The position numbers and the translations under genes are program-made. From an uncultured Bacteroidales bacterium (GTDB lineage: Bacteria; Bacteroidota; Bacteroidia; Bacteroidales; Bacteroidaceae): DNA of 64,000 nucleotides. Each line of letters opens with the position of its first letter. Position 1 is the first letter of the stretch. A model generated the notes under the pieces. That model did not search any database. It was not told the origin of the DNA and saw only the letters and a list, made by a program, of their open reading frames with translations. This document shows positions 15,969 to 24,790 of the stretch, in pieces. The DNA lies in the NCBI GenBank assembly GCA_902800925.1, contig CADCGD010000009.1, positions 1-64,000 on the forward strand, given 5' to 3'.

Positions 15969-17186
15969 ATGGCAAAGAAGAAATGTAATTTCTGTGGACG
16001 CTCGGAGGACCAAGTGCGACTCCTGATAACTGGTGTGGACGGCTGCATCTGCGAAGATTGTGCTGTTCAGGCCTATCAGGTCGCTACGGCTAATGGCTAT
16101 GGTCCTGAAGCGAAGAAAGTCAAAAAGGATTTTAAGACTCAGCGCATTCCCAAACCCAAGGAGATTAAGGAACATCTGGACCAGTATGTCATTGGACAGG
16201 ACGAGGCTAAGCGCTATCTTTCCGTTGCTGTCTACAACCACTATAAGCGTTTGCAACAGCCACAAGACGACAATGGCGTGGAGATTGAGAAGTCGAACAT
16301 CATTATGGTGGGTTCGACAGGAACAGGTAAGACCCTGTTGGCCCGTACCATTGCAAAAATGCTTGACGTGCCTTTCACCATTGTCGACGCTACTGTGTTT
16401 ACAGAGGCTGGCTATGTCGGTGAGGATGTTGAGAGCATTCTGACCCGTCTGTTGCAGGTGGCTGACTATAATGTCGAGGCTGCCCAACGTGGCATCGTCT
16501 TTGTCGACGAGATAGACAAGATAGCCCGAAAGACAGATAACCCTTCTATTACGCGTGACGTGAGTGGCGAGGGTGTGCAGCAGGGACTGCTCAAACTGTT
16601 GGAGGGAACCATTGTCAACGTGCCCCCACAGGGTGGCCGTAAGCATCCTGACCAGGAGTATATCCATATTGACACGCATAACATCCTGTTTATCTGCGGC
16701 GGTGCTTTTGATGGTATTGAGCGCAAGATTGCCCAGCGCCTGAATACCCATGTGGTGGGCTATAACTCTGTGCAGAACGTGCGCAAGATTGACAAGAATG
16801 AGCTGATGCAGTATGTGCAGCCGCAGGACTTGAAGTCGTTTGGACTGATTCCTGAGATTATCGGTCGTCTGCCAGTGCTCACCTACCTGAATCAATTGGA
16901 TCGTAAGGCACTCACACGTATCCTCACGGAGCCGAAGAACTCTATTGTGAAGCAGTATGTGAAGCTGTTCCAGATGGATGGTATTGAGCTGTCTTTCTCG
17001 CAGGAGGCGCTGGACCTCATTGTCGACAAGGCAGTAGAATATAAGTTGGGAGCCCGTGGACTGCGTTCCATCGTGGAGAATATCATGATGGATGCGATGT
17101 TTGAGACTCCTTCCAAGAGAATGAAATCCTTTGAGGTGACGAGAGAGTATGCCCAGAAGCAGCTCGCGCAGTCGCACCTGCAATAA
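15969..17186 (+). CDS. clpX: ATP-dependent Clp protease ATP-binding subunit ClpX
   Basis: ClpX is the AAA+ unfoldase partner of ClpP. The N-terminal zinc finger has Cys6, Cys9, Cys28 and Cys31. Walker [16 protein letters not shown] (from about residue 115), Walker [14 protein letters not shown], the pore loop AGYVGEDVE and the ClpP-binding loop region are present, with sensor 2 in ARGLRSIVE. The 405-residue length is normal. The short gap before it holds a GTGAAGAGTGAA-type repeat (15941-15967) seen elsewhere in the window. Confidence 0.95.
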   Translation: MAKKKCNFCGRSEDQVRLLITGVDGCICEDCAVQAYQVATANGYGPEAKKVKKDFKTQRIPKPKEIKEHLDQYVIGQDEAKRYLSVAVYNHYKRLQQPQDDNGVEIEKSNIIMVGSTGTGKTLLARTIAKMLDVPFTIVDATVFTEAGYVGEDVESILTRLLQVADYNVEAAQRGIVFVDEIDKIARKTDNPSITRDVSGEGVQQGLLKLLEGTIVNVPPQGGRKHPDQEYIHIDTHNILFICGGAFDGIERKIAQRLNTHVVGYNSVQNVRKIDKNELMQYVQPQDLKSFGLIPEIIGRLPVLTYLNQLDRKALTRILTEPKNSIVKQYVKLFQMDGIELSFSQEALDLIVDKAVEYKLGARGLRSIVENIMMDAMFETPSKRMKSFEVTREYAQKQLAQSHLQ

Positions 17187-17201
17187 AAAAATGAAGAGCC
17201 T

Positions 17202-19385
17202 ATGGCAAAAGAAAAACATAACCTGACGGAAGCATTAAAGAAGTATTTCGGCTTCGATAAGTTCAAAGGCGACCAGGAAGCCATCGTGCAGAACGTGCTT
17301 GATGGCAAAGACACCTTTGTGCTCATGCCCACGGGTGGCGGTAAGTCACTGTGCTACCAGCTGCCATCGCTGCTGATGGATGGCACTGCTATCGTTATCT
17401 CACCGTTGATAGCCCTGATGAAGAATCAGGTGGATGTTATCAGTTCGATGAGCGATGAAGGTACGGCACACTACTTGAACTCGTCGCTGAACAAGACGGC
17501 TATTGACCAGGTCAAGGCCGATATCATGACAGGACGTACCAAACTGCTGTATGTCGCTCCAGAGTCGTTGACAAAGGAGGACAATGTGGAATTCCTGAAG
17601 CAGGCGAAGATATCGTTCTACGCCATCGACGAGGCGCATTGTATCTCGGAGTGGGGGCATGACTTCCGACCGGAATACCGCCGTATTCGTCCTATTATCA
17701 ACGAGATAGGCGAGGCACCGATTATTGCGCTGACGGCTACGGCTACCGATAAGGTGCGTACGGATATCAAGAAGAATCTGGGTATCGTGGACGCTACTGA
17801 GTTCAAGAGTTCGTTCAATCGTCCCAACCTGTATTATGAGGTACGCCCGAAGACAACGGATGTGGACAAGGATATCATCAAGTTCATCAAACAGCATCCG
17901 GGCAAGAGTGGAATTATCTACTGTTTGTCACGTAAGAAGGTAGAGGAACTGGCAGAGATACTGAAAGCCAACGACATCAAGGCGGCGCCCTATCATGCTG
18001 GCTTGGAGTCGGCATTGCGTTCCCAGACACAGGACGATTTCCTAATGGAGGAAATCGATGTCATCGTGGCTACCATCGCCTTCGGTATGGGTATCGACAA
18101 GCCTGATGTGCGTTTTGTCATACACTACGACATTCCTAAGTCGCTGGAAGGCTACTATCAGGAGACTGGTCGTGCAGGACGTGACGGTGGTGAGGGCATG
18201 TGTATCACTTTCTACGCCCATAAGGACCTGCAGAAACTGGATAAGTTCATGGAGGGCAAACCTGTTGCTGAACAGGATATCGGCCGTCAGCTGTTGGCTG
18301 AGACGGCAGCTTATGCGGAGACGTCAGTATGTCGCCGCAAGATGCTGCTCCATTACTTTGGCGAGGAATATGCACCCGACAACTGTCATAACTGCGACAA
18401 CTGTCTGCATCCCAAGACTAAGATTGAGGCTGAAAAGCAGCTGGTCATCGTGTTGCAGGCTATACAGGCCTTGAAGGAGAATTTCCGTACAGACTATATC
18501 ATCGACTTTGTAGAAGGTAAGGAGACGGAGGAGATTTTGGCCCACAAACACCAGAACCACGAACTCTTCGGTGCTGGTGAGGACGACAATCCCAAACATT
18601 GGAATCCTGTCATTCGCCAGGCGCTCATTGCGGGCTACTTGAAGAAGGATGTGGAGAACTATGGACTCTTGAAGCTAACATCTGCAGGTAAAAAATTTAT
18701 CAAGAATCCAACCTCCTTCATGATTGTGGAGGACAACGAGTTCTCGGAAGACTACGAGAACGATACAGAGCATGAGGTTGGCAGCAGTGCCTTGGACCCC
18801 ACGCTCAGTGCCATGCTGAAAGACCTGCGCAAGAAGGTGAGCAAGAAGCTGGAGCGTCCGCCATACGTCATCTTCCAGGATGTTAGTATTGAGCAGATGG
18901 CGACAGACTATCCCGTCACGCTGGAGGAACTGAAGAATATTCAGGGAGTGGGCGAGGGTAAGGTGAAACAGCCTTATGCCAAGGAGTTCGTCGATTTGAT
19001 TAAGCGCTACTGCGATGAAAACGAGATAGTCCGTCATAGCGACCTTCGTGTACGTACAGTTGCCAAGAAGTCGATACTGAAAGTAAAGATAATTCAAGCA
19101 ATAGACCGTCAGATAGCACTCGATGATATCGCTACGGCACAGGGTCTGGAATTCGAGGAACTGCTCGACGAGGTAGAGGCTATCGTCTATAGTGGTACGA
19201 AACTGAACATTGACTACTTCTTGGAAGAGGTGATGGACGAGGATCGTATTGACGATATCTACGACTATTTTGCCGACAGTGACACAGACTCCTTGGAGGC
19301 TGCCCTCGATGAACTGGGACAGGAGTGCTCAGAAGACGAGATACGTCTGGTGCGCATCAAGTTCCTGTCGGAAATGGCTAATTGA
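17202..19385 (+). CDS. recQ: ATP-dependent DNA helicase RecQ
   Basis: RecQ unwinds DNA 3'-5' in recombination and repair. The protein has Walker A LMPTGGGKSLCYQLP, the DEAH box YAIDEAHCISEWGHDFRPEY, helicase motifs through GMGIDKPDVRFVIH and QETGRAGRDG, and the zinc-binding cysteines in CRRKMLLHYFGE and CHNCDNC. A winged-helix region follows, then an HRDC-like part (about 515-600). The C-terminal extension past about 610 is acidic and is common in Bacteroidota RecQ. The gene starts 15 bases after clpX and probably shares its transcript. Confidence 0.94.
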   Translation: MAKEKHNLTEALKKYFGFDKFKGDQEAIVQNVLDGKDTFVLMPTGGGKSLCYQLPSLLMDGTAIVISPLIALMKNQVDVISSMSDEGTAHYLNSSLNKTAIDQVKADIMTGRTKLLYVAPESLTKEDNVEFLKQAKISFYAIDEAHCISEWGHDFRPEYRRIRPIINEIGEAPIIALTATATDKVRTDIKKNLGIVDATEFKSSFNRPNLYYEVRPKTTDVDKDIIKFIKQHPGKSGIIYCLSRKKVEELAEILKANDIKAAPYHAGLESALRSQTQDDFLMEEIDVIVATIAFGMGIDKPDVRFVIHYDIPKSLEGYYQETGRAGRDGGEGMCITFYAHKDLQKLDKFMEGKPVAEQDIGRQLLAETAAYAETSVCRRKMLLHYFGEEYAPDNCHNCDNCLHPKTKIEAEKQLVIVLQAIQALKENFRTDYIIDFVEGKETEEILAHKHQNHELFGAGEDDNPKHWNPVIRQALIAGYLKKDVENYGLLKLTSAGKKFIKNPTSFMIVEDNEFSEDYENDTEHEVGSSALDPTLSAMLKDLRKKVSKKLERPPYVIFQDVSIEQMATDYPVTLEELKNIQGVGEGKVKQPYAKEFVDLIKRYCDENEIVRHSDLRVRTVAKKSILKVKIIQAIDRQIALDDIATAQGLEFEELLDEVEAIVYSGTKLNIDYFLEEVMDEDRIDDIYDYFADSDTDSLEAALDELGQECSEDEIRLVRIKFLSEMAN

Positions 19386-19391
19386 CCCGTA

Positions 19392-19444
19392 AACGACTTA
19401 CATTTTTTGCAATGTTATTAAAAACACAAGAAATGTAAGTCGTT
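19392..19444 (+). terminator. recQ terminator, possible regulator binding site
   Basis: AACGACTTACATTT (19392-19405) and its exact reverse complement (19431-19444) form a 14-bp stem with a 25-base loop, followed by a T-rich run. A third copy of AAATGTAAGT occurs at 19478-19487, between the promoter box TATTTTTG (19462-19469) and the start of the next gene, so the motif may also be a site for that regulator. Confidence 0.65.
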
Positions 19445-19493
19445 AATTTTTCTTTTTCCTGTATTTTTGCATGTGAAAAATGTAAGTGTAATC

Positions 19494-21158
19494 ATGCAAT
19501 TAAGAAAGATATTACTTCTCCTTTGCACTTTCGCCTTGCTTGCGCATGCAGAGGAACGAAGAATCTCTGTAGAGCGATTGACCGACCTTAACATTCCACG
19601 CAGTGGACATAAGACGCTGCTGGTGGGTAATACCGTTTATGTCTTTGGTGGTCATACCTCAGGCTTTGTTCCCACAAACACTGCCGAATATTATGAGGAC
19701 GGCACGTGGCACGTGTTACAGATGACTTACCCTCACGATCATGGACTGTGCCAACTCTTGCCGACGGGTAAGGTGCTGTTGGCTGCGGGGCATGAGAAAT
19801 CTTTGGGTATTGGCCATACGTTTACGGTGGAGCTGTTCGATCCTGCGAAGCGTACATTCGAGGGTTACGGATGTATGGAGAAGAAACGCTTTTTCCCGTC
19901 ATCTGCACTGCTGGCCGACGGACGAGTGCTCATCAGTGGAAACGCCCTCGGGGAAGATTGTATGGAGGTGTTCGATGGCTCACGCCAGAACCGCTTTGTC
20001 AAGCAGGTGACGAGTGTCAGATGTAATCCGCTCATATTCCCCATAGCTGCTGATGATGCCCTTGTCATTGGTTGTCTTGACAGTCTGATGGCACTCCGTC
20101 CGGACTCTGTTGTGGTAGATCGTTTGAAGGGCGACGCTCCCCACATACCTTTGTTTGACGAGTGGTATCCCATGTATGTACTTCTCCCTCATCCTGCTGA
20201 GGATAGTCGCATTAGTGCCGATGGTGACGAGCATTATACATATTTGTTGCCTGTTTTCAACAAGCAGAGTCATCAGGCAGCGATAGCTCGCTTAGAAGAC
20301 TGCGATGTGCGGCTGCTTCCTACCGATGGCGTCATTCCCATGCAGCATGAGGGAAGTGACATCGAGTGGTTTACGTCCTTCATCGTGAACCGCCGTAAAC
20401 ACTGTGGCTATATGTTGGGACGTGACACTTGTTTCCACCTTTATGTACTTGCGGTGGACTACGCTAAGCAGCCTGCTCACCTGACTGTCCACACCACTGA
20501 GCTGCAGGATACCATACCCTATGGCACACCTGTGCTTTTACCTGATGGCGACCTGCTACTGGTTGGTGGTCATACAGACAACAACTTTGCTCCCTTCGCT
20601 ACCGCCCTTCGCTTACATATGGGGACTGTTGAGGCCCAAGAGGCGCAGGCCGGTCATTGGTGGTTCTGGCTATTGCTGGGGACTGTCTTTGTGCTGGTCA
20701 TTGGTGTTGCTGTGTGGATCTTCAGGAGCAGGAAGCCGCATTTGCCTGTTGATACTAATGCTGCGGAGGATTCAACCTCAGAAACCTCAAATAAAAGTGG
20801 CGAAGAGTTGATGGCACGCATCTGTGAACAGGTGGAGCAGCGGAAAATGTATTTAGACTGCTCCCTCAAAGTGGCCGATGTCGCTGCTGTGGTAGGCACC
20901 AACAGCCGTTATGTGTCTGACTGCATCAAGGCTTCACGTGGTTGTACATTCACTCAGTTTGTCAACAACTATCGCATAGAACATAGCAAGCGACTGCTGT
21001 TGCAGCAGCCAGACGCAAAGATTACCTCAGTAGCGCTCCAGTCAGGCTTTGCCAACGAGACATCGTTCTTTCGAACCTTCAAGTCAATGACGGGGATGAC
21101 TCCTCGCGAATGGGTCGCCCAACAACAAGAACACGCTTCACTGGAAACTGCAACATGA
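19494..21158 (+). CDS. Transmembrane one-component regulator: periplasmic kelch-like propeller, membrane helix, AraC HTH
   Basis: Residues 1-20 are a signal peptide. Residues about 25-380 look like a kelch/galactose-oxidase-type beta-propeller with repeated blades (RSGHKTLLVGNTVYVFGGHT, LLPTGKVLLAAGHE, LLADGRVLISG, LLPDGDLLLVGGHT). A single membrane helix spans about 389-410 (WWFWLLLGTVFVLVIGVAV). The cytoplasmic end (about 450-550) is an AraC-type double helix-turn-helix with SRYVSDCIKASRG, FVNNYRIEHSKRLL and ITSVALQSGFANETSFFRTF. No kinase or receiver domain is present, unlike Bacteroides hybrid two-component regulators. A direct sensor that controls nearby genes, such as the surface protein at 21312, is an inference. 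The ATG at 19494 is preferred over a TTG in the promoter box. Confidence 0.85.
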   Translation: MQLRKILLLLCTFALLAHAEERRISVERLTDLNIPRSGHKTLLVGNTVYVFGGHTSGFVPTNTAEYYEDGTWHVLQMTYPHDHGLCQLLPTGKVLLAAGHEKSLGIGHTFTVELFDPAKRTFEGYGCMEKKRFFPSSALLADGRVLISGNALGEDCMEVFDGSRQNRFVKQVTSVRCNPLIFPIAADDALVIGCLDSLMALRPDSVVVDRLKGDAPHIPLFDEWYPMYVLLPHPAEDSRISADGDEHYTYLLPVFNKQSHQAAIARLEDCDVRLLPTDGVIPMQHEGSDIEWFTSFIVNRRKHCGYMLGRDTCFHLYVLAVDYAKQPAHLTVHTTELQDTIPYGTPVLLPDGDLLLVGGHTDNNFAPFATALRLHMGTVEAQEAQAGHWWFWLLLGTVFVLVIGVAVWIFRSRKPHLPVDTNAAEDSTSETSNKSGEELMARICEQVEQRKMYLDCSLKVADVAAVVGTNSRYVSDCIKASRGCTFTQFVNNYRIEHSKRLLLQQPDAKITSVALQSGFANETSFFRTFKSMTGMTPREWVAQQQEHASLETAT

Positions 21159-21194
21159 TTTGTTGGAGGTGATAGTGATGGTGGAAAAGTATCA

Positions 21195-21232
21195 AACGAC
21201 TGACATATTTCGCTGTTGTCAGTCGTTTTTCT
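21195..21232 (+). terminator. Terminator after the AraC-type regulator
   Basis: AACGACTGACA (21195-21205) pairs perfectly with TGTCAGTCGTT (21217-21227) and is followed by a T run. The promoter box TAAATTTG for the next gene is at 21266-21273. Confidence 0.8.
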
Positions 21233-21311
21233 ATTTTTGTAAGTCCTCCCCAATGGCTTAATTAGTAAATTTGCGTAAAATTGTAATAACGTAATCAAAA
21301 ATGTACCAATT

Positions 21312-24300
21312 ATGAAGAAACTTTTATCTCTATGCTTATTGCTCCTGACGACGATAGCCGGATGGGCAGAAACAGAGTTTACCGTAGTTAACTTTAAATA
21401 TACGGTGACAGACGAAGTAAACCATTACGTTTCGGTGGCTCAAAATGGCGATAATCAACCTACTGGTGCTATTACCATTCCATCGAGTGTCACTCACGAC
21501 GCGGTGCCATATACCGTAACCAGTATTGCTTATAGAGGATTCTATATGAATGAGGATATTACCGAAGTGACGATTCCGAATACGGTGACATCGATTGGCG
21601 AGGAAGCATTTGTTTCTTGCTCAAAACTGACAACCATTACGCTTCCAAGTACATTGACGACCATTGAAAATTCTGCTTTCTATGGCTGTTCTTCATTAGC
21701 ATCATTCAGTGTTCCGGGTAGCGTGACAACTATCGGCTCTGCGGTGTTCGATTTTTGTTCAATACCGACTTTTACCTTTGAGGCAAGTAATACGGCGATC
21801 ACCTGTAATACGGTAATCCCCTGTACTGACCATCTCTATCTGTACCGTAACATCACTCAGGGGTTTGAAGGTTCTTTGACAAATAGCATCAAGTCGCTGA
21901 CCATTGGTGCTAATGTGACTACTATCAACGACAATATGTTCCAAAATTGTATTTATTTGAGTTCTATCGATTTTAGCGAAGCCACGGGTTTGACCAGCAT
22001 TGGAGATAATGCTTTTAATAACTGTGGAAACTTTGATGGTTCAGAGGAAGTACCGGCATTACATTTAACCACTGTCGATCTTAGTAATACGAAGGTTACA
22101 TCGATTGGAGAATCAGCATTTATTTCTTGCACAAAACTGACTACAATTACGCTTCCAAGTACATTGACGACCATTGGAAATTATGCTTTCCATAGCTGTT
22201 CTTCATTAGCATCATTCAGTGTTCCGGGTAGCGTGAAAACTATCGGCTCTATGGTGTTCGATGCTTGTTCAATACCGACTTTCACCTTTGAGGCAAGTAA
22301 TACTGCAATCAATTGTAGTGCGACAATTCCTTGTACTAACCTCTATCTGGGTCGTGATATAACTTTTACCGAAAGTGGATTCTCAGGTGTTAGTGCTCTT
22401 ACTATAGGAACTAACGTCACCAGTATCGGTTCCCTGTTTTCAGATATTAATATTACATCTGTTACCGTGCCTTGGGACTCTCCTAAAACTATTGATGATG
22501 ACGCATTCAGCGTCGATACCTACGCAAATGCTACTCTGTGGATTCCAGGCGGCACCAAGGCTACCTATGAGGCTGCAAATGGATGGAAGAAATTCACTAA
22601 CATGGACTTCTCAAGCTTCGTAGTTAAAATCACAGGTTCTGCTCATGGTACATTGGAAGTAGGCGAAATCAGCTCCACTAACAATGAAACGGCAACTACT
22701 CTCATTGACCGTGGAAAAAACGCCGTGTTCACAGTGACACCTGCCACTGGTTATGAAGCATCGACCTTTACTGTAAATGGTGAGGCTGCCGCATTAACGG
22801 ACAATAGCTATACCGTAGAAAACCTGTCAGCAGACCAGACGGTAGTGGCAAACTTTACAGCTATCAGCTACACTATCGGCTATGACTTGGCTGGCGGTTC
22901 TGTGGCTTCGGCTAATCCTACTTCTTACACTATTGAGAGCTCAGCCATCACGCTGAACAACCCCACCAAGACGGGCTATACCTTCGCAGGATGGACAGGT
23001 ACAGGTCTTGCCGAGCCAACAACAAGCGTAACAATTGCTGCCGGCAGTACAGGCGACCGCAGTTATACCGCTACCTGGCAGGTGAACAAGTACACCATCA
23101 CGTTCGACAGCAACGGTGGCTCAGCTATTGATCCCATCACACAGGACTACGGTAGCGCCGTGACACCTCCTGCTGCTCCTACAAAGTCTGGTTACGACTT
23201 CACAGGCTGGGAACCTGCAGTACCTGCAACGATGCCTGCCGAGAACATTACTTGCGTAGCACAATGGACCATCAACCAGTATACTATCACGTTCAATACC
23301 GCAGGCGGCTCAGTCATTGCTCCTATCACTCAGGACTACGCAACAGCAGTTGTGGCACCTGCCAACCCGACACGCGACGGCTACACCTTTGCAGGCTGGG
23401 ACAAGGACATCCCAACTAACATTCCTGCTGAGAACGTGACTATTACCGCTACATGGACACCTGTGAACTATACCATCAGTTATGAGCTTGATGGAGGTAA
23501 TGTAGATGGTGTCAATCCAACATCCTATACCATCGAGAGTGCTCCTATCACGCTTATTAACCCAACTAAGGATGGTTATGACTTCGCAGGATGGACTGGC
23601 ACAGGACTCGATGCTGCCACAAAGATTGTGATCATTGCTACTGGCAATACAGGCGACCGTAGCTACACAGCCACATGGACAAAGAAAACCTATACTGTAA
23701 GTATTACGGGTGGTGGTGTGACAGCCGACAAATACTCCCCAGAGTATGGCGACAATGTGGTGTTGACCATCATGAACGATCCTGACGCCACGTTGACCTC
23801 ACTGACTGTGAACGGCGATGACGTGACAAGCAGCATCGTTGGCCACCAATACACCATCACGAGCGTTAGTGGCAATGTCAGCGTTGTGGCTACATGGAGT
23901 TCTACGAAGGAGTTTATCACCCTGACTACATCAACTGCTACGTTCAGCTGCGAGCAGGATCTGAATTTCACAGGTTCTGAACTTAGAGCTTACATCGCCG
24001 CAGGCTATAGCAAGAGTGGAAATGGTGTGCTGCTGGTACGCGTCTATGACGTGCCTGCCAATACCGGACTCGTCATCAGGGGTGAGGTTGGACCGACCTA
24101 TAAGATTCCGTACAGCACGTCACAGTCTTACTTTGTCAACCTGCTGAAAGCACATCTGAACACTGAGGATGTTCCTGCAACATCGGGTGACTACTACAAC
24201 TATGTGTTGAAATGCGTCAAGGACGTTTATTCATGGCATCGTCCTGGAAGTGGCGTCGATATGAAACTGGGAGCGAAGAAGGCCTATCTGCAGTTGCCGT

Positions 24301-24497
24301 CATCCTTCATGACAGCAGCAGCCGCAGCTCGCGAGTTAAATCTTGTCTTTGAGGACGATTCTACAACAGACATCAGTGAGTTCATTCTTCTCAATAACGG
24401 AAAGACTGGTGATCGTATCTTCAACCTGAATGGCCAGCAAGTGGACAACATGCGTAAGGGCGTTTATATTGTGAATGGTCGTAAAGTTATGAAATAA
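21312..24497 (+). CDS. BspA-like leucine-rich-repeat surface protein with InlB-type repeats
   Basis: The 1061-residue secreted protein has a signal peptide (residues 1-19). Residues about 50-430 are BspA/LRR_5-type leucine-rich repeats (ITEVTIPNTVTSIGEEAF, LTTITLPSTLTTI). About 515-790 holds four Listeria-Bacteroides (InlB B) repeats, each with a YTITF...GG strand and a GYxFxGW motif, in the order long-short-short-long. The C-terminal tail is DRIFNLNGQQV then KGVYIVNGRKVMK, like the sorting tails of other Prevotella secreted proteins. Family members bind host or matrix proteins. A 170-residue unit within the LRR part is a recent duplication. The AraC regulator upstream may control it. Confidence 0.88.
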   Translation: MKKLLSLCLLLLTTIAGWAETEFTVVNFKYTVTDEVNHYVSVAQNGDNQPTGAITIPSSVTHDAVPYTVTSIAYRGFYMNEDITEVTIPNTVTSIGEEAFVSCSKLTTITLPSTLTTIENSAFYGCSSLASFSVPGSVTTIGSAVFDFCSIPTFTFEASNTAITCNTVIPCTDHLYLYRNITQGFEGSLTNSIKSLTIGANVTTINDNMFQNCIYLSSIDFSEATGLTSIGDNAFNNCGNFDGSEEVPALHLTTVDLSNTKVTSIGESAFISCTKLTTITLPSTLTTIGNYAFHSCSSLASFSVPGSVKTIGSMVFDACSIPTFTFEASNTAINCSATIPCTNLYLGRDITFTESGFSGVSALTIGTNVTSIGSLFSDINITSVTVPWDSPKTIDDDAFSVDTYANATLWIPGGTKATYEAANGWKKFTNMDFSSFVVKITGSAHGTLEVGEISSTNNETATTLIDRGKNAVFTVTPATGYEASTFTVNGEAAALTDNSYTVENLSADQTVVANFTAISYTIGYDLAGGSVASANPTSYTIESSAITLNNPTKTGYTFAGWTGTGLAEPTTSVTIAAGSTGDRSYTATWQVNKYTITFDSNGGSAIDPITQDYGSAVTPPAAPTKSGYDFTGWEPAVPATMPAENITCVAQWTINQYTITFNTAGGSVIAPITQDYATAVVAPANPTRDGYTFAGWDKDIPTNIPAENVTITATWTPVNYTISYELDGGNVDGVNPTSYTIESAPITLINPTKDGYDFAGWTGTGLDAATKIVIIATGNTGDRSYTATWTKKTYTVSITGGGVTADKYSPEYGDNVVLTIMNDPDATLTSLTVNGDDVTSSIVGHQYTITSVSGNVSVVATWSSTKEFITLTTSTATFSCEQDLNFTGSELRAYIAAGYSKSGNGVLLVRVYDVPANTGLVIRGEVGPTYKIPYSTSQSYFVNLLKAHLNTEDVPATSGDYYNYVLKCVKDVYSWHRPGSGVDMKLGAKKAYLQLPSSFMTAAAAARELNLVFEDDSTTDISEFILLNNGKTGDRIFNLNGQQVDNMRKGVYIVNGRKVMK

Positions 24498-24510
24498 AAA
24501 GGCTTGACTT

Positions 24511-24663
24511 ATGAAGAAAATGCATTATATCAGACCCCAAATAGTGACTATACCTATAAAGGTTCGACCCTTGCTCTCTGGTTCTCCCTTTACGGAAGGT
24601 GATACAACAAGTGGTGGGGGAGCTGGCGATGACCCTGACTGGGTTGATGATGGGGGACTGTAG
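24511..24663 (+). CDS. Small 50-residue protein with a basic start and Gly/Asp-rich end
   Basis: An ATG 14 bases after the surface-protein stop opens a 50-codon frame. It begins MKKMHYIRPQIVTIPIKVRP, continues LLSGSP, and ends in a glycine and aspartate-rich tail (TTSGGGAGDDPDWVDDGGL). It resembles short 'MKKxYxxPxxxxxxLxxxxLLxGS' proteins often encoded beside secreted proteins in Prevotella. Its function is unknown. It probably shares the transcript of the upstream gene. Confidence 0.6.
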   Translation: MKKMHYIRPQIVTIPIKVRPLLSGSPFTEGDTTSGGGAGDDPDWVDDGGL

Positions 24664-24703
24664 GAGCCTATAGGAAGGCATTCCCACCTTAAATCGTGTT
24701 AAT

Positions 24704-24756
24704 ATTGCGTGCGAATTACTGCTATATAAGAAAAATGCAGTAATTTTGCACGCAAT
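24704..24756. promoter_or_regulatory. Promoter embedded in a near-perfect inverted repeat
   Basis: ATTGCGTGCGAATTACTGC (24704-24722) is nearly the reverse complement of 24737-24756 (GCAGTAATTTTGCACGCAAT), with a 14-base spacer. The right arm contains the -7 box TAATTTTG (24741-24748) of the gene starting at 24791. It could be an operator, or a terminator for the upstream transcript. Confidence 0.65.
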
Positions 24757-24790
24757 AATTTATTGTATAAAGACAAATTTGCTTGTTGAG

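Noticed and set aside
15885-17219. 444-codon open frame antisense to clpX
   Set aside because: clpX has every expected motif; the antisense frame has none.
19467-19493. Earlier TTG start for the AraC-type regulator
   Set aside because: The TTG lies in the promoter -7 box, and the ATG at 19494 begins a proper signal peptide. The same reasoning was applied at 15239, 24746 and 36342.
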